From assembly GCA_963837515.1 (NCBI GenBank), contig CAWINT010000005.1, positions 1-64,000 of the forward strand: a DNA stretch of 64,000 nucleotides, in the 5' to 3' direction. Below, piece after piece: positions 59,911 through 64,000 of the stretch. The stretch comes from RYN-230 sp963837515. Its GTDB lineage: Bacteria > Actinomycetota > Actinomycetes > Streptosporangiales > Streptosporangiaceae. The translations under genes were made by a program, and so were the position numbers. The notes under the pieces were generated by a model that saw only the letters and a program-made list of their open reading frames with translations, was not told the origin of the DNA and searched no databases. How positions within the stretch are numbered: position 1 is the first letter of the stretch; the number at the start of each line of letters is the position of its first letter.

Positions 59911-61040
59911 GTGAAGCAGAGCGTGCGGCTGGGCCGCATCCGCGGCATCACGATCGGAGCCCACTGGTCGGTCGGCCTGATCCTGGTGATCATTGCCGAG
60001 ATGCTGGCCGTCTCGGTGCTGCCCACGGCGTATCCGCACGAGCGGCCGGTGGTGTACTGGTCGGTGGCCATCGGCGCGGCCCTGCTGTTCCTGGCCTCGC
60101 TGCTGGCCCACGAGCTCGCGCATGCGCTGGTGGCCAGCCGCAGCGGGGTCAAGGTCCGGTCGATCACGCTGTGGATGCTCGGCGGGATGACCGAGTTTGA
60201 CGGGGAGCCCCCCACGGCCCGTGCGGACTTCCGGATCGCCGTGGCCGGGCCGCTTACGAGCCTGGCCGTCGGGGCGCTGTGCTACGGCGTGGCGGCGGCC
60301 ATCCACGCGGCCGGCGGCCGGCCATCGTCGTCGCCGCGGCCATGTGGCTGGCGCTGATGAACGGCGTCCTCGGCGTGTTCAACCTGCTGCCCGGCGCGCC
60401 GCTGGACGGCGGCCGGGTGCTGCGGGCGGTGCTGTGGCGGCGCTACGGCGACCGGGAGCGGGCCGAGCGGGGAGCGGCCATGGTCGGCCAGGTTCTCGGC
60501 GCGGTCATCGTCGGGCTCGGCCTCGTCGAGACGCTCACCTACAACGTCCTCGACGGGGTGTGGCTCGCGCTGATCGGATGGTTCCTCATCTCCGCCGCGA
60601 CGGCCGAAAGGCAGACGGCGGCCGCGGAGATCGCCCTGGACGGCGTGCGGGTCGCCGACGTCATGACCCCGCACCCGGACGTGGCCTCCGGCTGGCATAG
60701 CGTGGCGGACTTCACCGACGAGGCGGCGCGGTCCCGGCAGGACGCGTTCCCGGTCGTCGACTTCGACGGCAAGCTCACCGGGGTCGTGCTGACCAGCCAG
60801 CTGGCCCGCATCCCCGCCCGGGACCGGCCCGGCCTGCGGCTGGACCAGGTGATGCAGCCCGTCCCACCCGCCTGCCGGGCCGCTCCTGGCGACCCGGCCG
60901 CCCCCCTGGCCAGCCGCGTCCCGCTCGGCGGCCAGGTCGCCGCGGTGGTCCTGGCTGACAGCCAGGTGGCCGGCGTGGTGACGGTGAGCGACCTGGACCA
61001 GGCGATGCGGCGGCGCCAGCTCACCACCACCGGGCGGTGA
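59911..61040 (+). pseudogene. site-2 protease (M50) with CBS domains, frameshifted
   Basis: An intramembrane metalloprotease of the Rip/SpoIVFB class. Frame 1 (GTG 59911, after GGAGGTG) shows GITIGAHWSVGLIL, the zinc motif LAHELAHALVASRSGVKVRSITLWMLGGMTEF, and AVAGPLTSLAVG. Near 60312-60322 the homologous reading moves to another frame: VVAAAMWLALMNGVLGVFNLLPGAPLDGGRVLRAVLW with the second zinc-ligand motif (PLDGG). Two CBS-like repeats follow (VADVMTPHPDV, DQVMQPVPPAC) and the protein ends at 61040. Both halves are well conserved, so the break is recent or a sequence error. It would cleave a membrane-bound regulator such as an anti-sigma factor. Confidence 0.82.
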
Positions 61041-61043
61041 CAC

Positions 61044-61982
61044 GTGGCCGACGACCGGCAACGGCTGCTGCGCCTGGGCTGGCGGCCCGCGGGGCCGCCG
61101 CGCCGGCCGGTGCTGTTCGTCAACCCGAAGTCGGGAGATGGCGCCGCCGCCCGGGCGCAGGTTGCTGAGCGGGCCCGCGAACTCGGGATCGACGTGGTCC
61201 TCCTGGCGCCGGGCCAGGACCTGGCCGCCCTGGCCCGGGCCGCCGTGGCCAGCGGCGCGGACGCGCTGGGCATGGCGGGCGGTGACGGGTCGCTCGCGGT
61301 AGTGGCGGCCGTCGCCGTGGCGCACGGGCTGTCCTTCATCTGCGTTCCGGCGGGCACCCGCAACCACTTCGCGCTCGACGTGGGGGTGGACCGGGGTGAC
61401 GTGCCCGGCGCGCTGGAGGCGTTCACCGCCAGCGCCGTGGAGCGCCGCGTTGACGTGGCGGACGTGAATGGGCGCCTGTACCTGAACAACGTCTCGCTCG
61501 GCATCTACGGCGACGCGGTCGCCCAGCCGTCCTACCGCGACGCCAAGGTGCGCACCCTGCTGGAAACCGCGCAGGAGGTGCTGGGCCCCAGCGAGCAGGC
61601 ACCCGACCTGCGCCTGACCGACGACGCCGGGCGCGAGCACCGTCGTCCGGCCGTCGTGCTGGTGTCGAACAACCCCTACGCCCTCGATCGCCCCCTGGCC
61701 CGCGGCACCCGCCCGGCGCTCGACACCGGCCAGCTCGGCATCCTGGTTCTCGACGCCCCCGGCGACCGCCCGCACCCCCTGGGCCGCGCCTGGACCGCGG
61801 CCCGGCTGGAGGTGAGCGGCCCAGCGCCGGTCCACGCCGGGATCGACGGCGAGGCGGCCGGCCTGACCCCGCCGCTACGCTTCACCAGCCGGCCCGCGGC
61901 GCTGCGCGTCCGGATCTCCTCCCGGCATCCGGGCGCATCCCCATCGGCGCGGCCCTTCCCGGGATTGCCCCTACCGCGGTAG
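61044..61982 (+). CDS. diacylglycerol/lipid kinase-family protein
   Basis: A 312-residue member of the DAGK/sphingosine-kinase-like family. The nucleotide motif region is VLFVNPKSGDGAAARAQVAERARELGIDVVLL. The signature GGDGSL lies in ALGMAGGDGSLAVVAAVAVAHGLSFICVPAGTRNHFALDVG. NNVSLGIYGDAVAQPSYRDAKVRTL and the beta-sandwich end with HAGIDGEAAGLTPPLRF follow. It phosphorylates a lipid hydroxyl at the membrane; the specific lipid is unknown. The GTG start stands three bases after the protease stop, so the genes are coupled. It is convergent with the MgtA ATPase. Confidence 0.9.
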   Translation: MADDRQRLLRLGWRPAGPPRRPVLFVNPKSGDGAAARAQVAERARELGIDVVLLAPGQDLAALARAAVASGADALGMAGGDGSLAVVAAVAVAHGLSFICVPAGTRNHFALDVGVDRGDVPGALEAFTASAVERRVDVADVNGRLYLNNVSLGIYGDAVAQPSYRDAKVRTLLETAQEVLGPSEQAPDLRLTDDAGREHRRPAVVLVSNNPYALDRPLARGTRPALDTGQLGILVLDAPGDRPHPLGRAWTAARLEVSGPAPVHAGIDGEAAGLTPPLRFTSRPAALRVRISSRHPGASPSARPFPGLPLPR

Positions 61983-62129
61983 CTGCGGCATGGATGAGCG
62001 CGGGCCGGCCACCCGGGGTGGCTGCGGGCGGCCGCACCCGGCGAGGGTCATCGGAGCACCCAGGCCGAGAAACCCAGTGGCCGCCATCCTGCCGCCGACG
62101 ACGGGTGCCGCCCACCGCCGCACCGTGGT

Positions 62130-64000
62130 TCACCCGGCCGGTGCTTTGCTGCCTGGCCGGACCGGCGTGCCCCGGCCGGCGCCGGGCCGGCGGCCGGGGA
62201 GCTGGTTGTGGGTGGTGAAGCGGGCGGCGCGGCGGTGCACGCGGAAGCCGGCGGTGCGGTGCCGGGGCGCGGGTGTGGCCGGGGCGCGGTACAGGCGGTA
62301 GAACCAGTACTTGCCGATCTCGATCAGCACCAGGTAGCAGACGACGATCCCGCCCAGGGCGAGGAAGAACCGGCCGGGCAGCGGCCGGAAGCCCAGCACG
62401 TGGCCCAGCGGGGTGTACGGCAGCGCCGCGCCGGCGATGACCACGGCGAAGGCGGCGAGCAGCAGCGGGACGCTGGGGCGGCTGCGGAAGAACGGGACCC
62501 GCCGGGTGCGGATCACGAAGATCACCAGAGTCTGCGTGGCGAGCGACTCGACAAACCAGCCGGTGTGGAACAGCACCGGCCCGGCGTGGAAGCCCCACAG
62601 CATGATGCCGAAGGTGAGGAAGTCGAAGATCGAGCTGATCGGCCCGAAGAAGATCATGAACTTGCGGATGAAGCCCAGGTCCCAGCGGGTCGGCTGCGCG
62701 ACCAGCTCCGGATCGACCTCGTCGGTGGGGATGGCCAGCTGGCTGGAGTCATACATCAGGTTGTTGAGCAGGATCTGGGACGGCAGCATCGGCAGGAAGG
62801 CCAGGAATATCGACGCCCCCGCGGCGCTGAACATGTTCCCGAAGTTGCTGGACGTGCCCATCAGCACGTACTTGATGGTGTTGGCGAAAATCCGCCGGCC
62901 GCCCACCACCCCGTCGGCCAGCACGTCCAGGTCCTTTTCCAGCAGCAGCACGTCGGCGGCGTCCTTGGCCACGTCGGTCGCGGAGTTGACCGAGATGCCG
63001 ACGTCGGCGGCGTGCAGCGCGACCGCGTCGTTGACGCCGTCACCGAGGAAGGCCACGTCCACGCCGGTGGCCCGCTGCGCCCGCACCAGCTGGGCCTTGT
63101 GCTCGGGGCTGACCCGGGCGAAGACCGTGGTCCGCGCGAGCAGCGCGCCGAGGTCATCGCCGGCCTGGTCGATGTCGGCACCGGTGGCCACCGGCCCGAG
63201 AGGCAGGCCCAGGTCGGCGCAGACCTTGGCCGCCACCACCGGGTTGTCCCCGGTGAGGATCTTGACGGTGATGCCGAGGCGGGCCAGCCGCTGCAGCGAT
63301 TCGCGGGCGTCCGGCTTCGGGGGGTCGAGGAAGACCAGGATGCCGCGGAAGGTCAGCCCGTGCTCGTCGGCCGGGGTGATCGCGGTCTGGCCGGGGGCCT
63401 CGCGGCACGCCACGGCGATCACCCGGTTGCCGGCCGCGAACTCCGCGTCCAGGGCCTTCCGGGCGCCGGGCGGAATGGCGGTGCACCGGTCCATCAGCCC
63501 TTCCGGGGCGCCCTTGGTGATGATCATGCGGTGACCCTGGCTGTCCTCGGTGAGCACCGAGACCAGGCGCCGTTCATGATCGAAAGGCACCGTGCCCAGC
63601 CGGTGGTAGCGGGCCAGCGCCGCCTGCTGCGCGGCGGCCGCCGGGGAGTCCCACAACGCGACGTCGAGCGGGTTGCCGCCCGCGGCCCGGCCGTTCGCGA
63701 CCACCGCCTCGTTGCACAGCAGCCCGAGCAGCAGCGGCTGGTCATCGGCGGTCCCGTCCGGGCCGGCCGAGCGCATGAAGCGCAGGCTGCCCTCGGTCAG
63801 CGTGCCGGTCTTGTCGGTGAACAGCACGTCGACGTCGCCCAGGTCCTCGATGCACACCAGCCGCTTGACCAGCACCTTGGACCGGGCCAGCTGCCGCGAC
63901 CCGGCGGCCAGGCTGGTGGACACGACCGCCGGGAGCAGCTGCGGGCTGATCCCCACCGCGATCGACAGGGAGAACAGCAGCGCATCGATGACCGGCTTGT
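62130..64000 (-). CDS. mgtA: magnesium-transporting P-type ATPase, C-terminal part
   Basis: The 3' two-thirds of a P3B-type Mg2+-importing ATPase; the 5' end lies beyond the right edge. The frame at the edge reads KPVIDALLFSLSIAVGISPQLLPAVVSTSLAAGSR (helix 4). The phosphorylation motif DKTGTLTEG, the nucleotide-domain KGAPEG and the hinge GDGVNDAVALHAADVGISVNSATDVAKDAADVLLLEKDL follow. Helices 5-10 include MGTSSNFGNMFSAAGASIFLAFLPMLPSQILLNNLMYD, a marker of MgtA/MgtB. The last 45 residues are an Arg/Pro-rich extension beyond the family end. No other gene lies between 61983 and 62129. Confidence 0.93.
   Translation of the reverse strand, partial: KPVIDALLFSLSIAVGISPQLLPAVVSTSLAAGSRQLARSKVLVKRLVCIEDLGDVDVLFTDKTGTLTEGSLRFMRSAGPDGTADDQPLLLGLLCNEAVVANGRAAGGNPLDVALWDSPAAAAQQAALARYHRLGTVPFDHERRLVSVLTEDSQGHRMIITKGAPEGLMDRCTAIPPGARKALDAEFAAGNRVIAVACREAPGQTAITPADEHGLTFRGILVFLDPPKPDARESLQRLARLGITVKILTGDNPVVAAKVCADLGLPLGPVATGADIDQAGDDLGALLARTTVFARVSPEHKAQLVRAQRATGVDVAFLGDGVNDAVALHAADVGISVNSATDVAKDAADVLLLEKDLDVLADGVVGGRRIFANTIKYVLMGTSSNFGNMFSAAGASIFLAFLPMLPSQILLNNLMYDSSQLAIPTDEVDPELVAQPTRWDLGFIRKFMIFFGPISSIFDFLTFGIMLWGFHAGPVLFHTGWFVESLATQTLVIFVIRTRRVPFFRSRPSVPLLLAAFAVVIAGAALPYTPLGHVLGFRPLPGRFFLALGGIVVCYLVLIEIGKYWFYRLYRAPATPAPRHRTAGFRVHRRAARFTTHNQLPGRRPGAGRGTPVRPGSKAPAG

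Overview
The window is 64 kb of very GC-rich DNA (GTG, TTG and ATG starts, strongly G/C-ending codons, AGGAGG-type ribosome sites). It suggests a soil-type filamentous actinomycete: a deazaflavin (F420-type) reductase, many secreted glycoside hydrolases with ricin-type tails, MalT-type LuxR and LacI regulators, and a VKOR-free, transporter-rich stress block. The genus cannot be named from the sequence alone. No rRNA, tRNA, CRISPR array or intact insertion sequence was seen.

Region 1 (1-13.2 kb) is a stress/transport block: a frameshifted amino-acid permease, a large MalT-like LuxR regulator, a second permease, a DUF7144 membrane protein, a SulP transporter overlapping a PPK2 polyphosphate kinase, a 14-TM efflux pump, an alpha/beta-hydrolase membrane protein and a membrane protein of unknown function. 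Six near-identical dyads, TCACCC-N6-GGGTGA or close variants, sit in the upstream regions of these genes and look like the operator of one regulon.

Region 2 (13.4-32.7 kb) is metabolic: a 5'-deleted GH27 alpha-galactosidase behind a lac-like palindrome; a four-carbon acid-sugar operon (DUF1537 kinase, D-erythronate dehydrogenase, nitrilase-fold protein lacking its catalytic Cys); a DUF2332 protein; an NDH-2-like flavoprotein; a repeat-bounded LuxR stub; a haloperoxidase-type hydrolase; an S53 protease; a secreted carboxylesterase; a GH3 enzyme with its LacI regulator and operators; and a divergent SDR/LysR pair.

Region 3 (32.8-41.5 kb) holds a three-gene two-component system, a STAS protein and a complete larA-larE-larB-larC operon for nickel-pincer racemase and cofactor synthesis. 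Region 4 (41.6-55 kb) is a polysaccharide-use locus: an unknown alpha/alpha-barrel protein, a FadR/GntR regulator, and secreted beta-helix, GH54, GH59 and GH39-like enzymes with ricin tails, plus a second LacI regulator. Two of the tails form a 448-bp essentially identical inverted repeat.

Region 5 (55-64 kb) carries small stress-type genes (DUF1269, BON, site-2 protease, diacylglycerol-kinase-like, MgtA ATPase), several of them broken. Its most striking element is a MerB-like gene with an in-frame TGA exactly where the family has its conserved Cys, followed by a hairpin with a GGUC loop at the spacing of a bacterial SECIS. It is a candidate selenoprotein. Frameshifts in at least four otherwise well-conserved genes mean that sequencing error versus real decay should be kept in mind.
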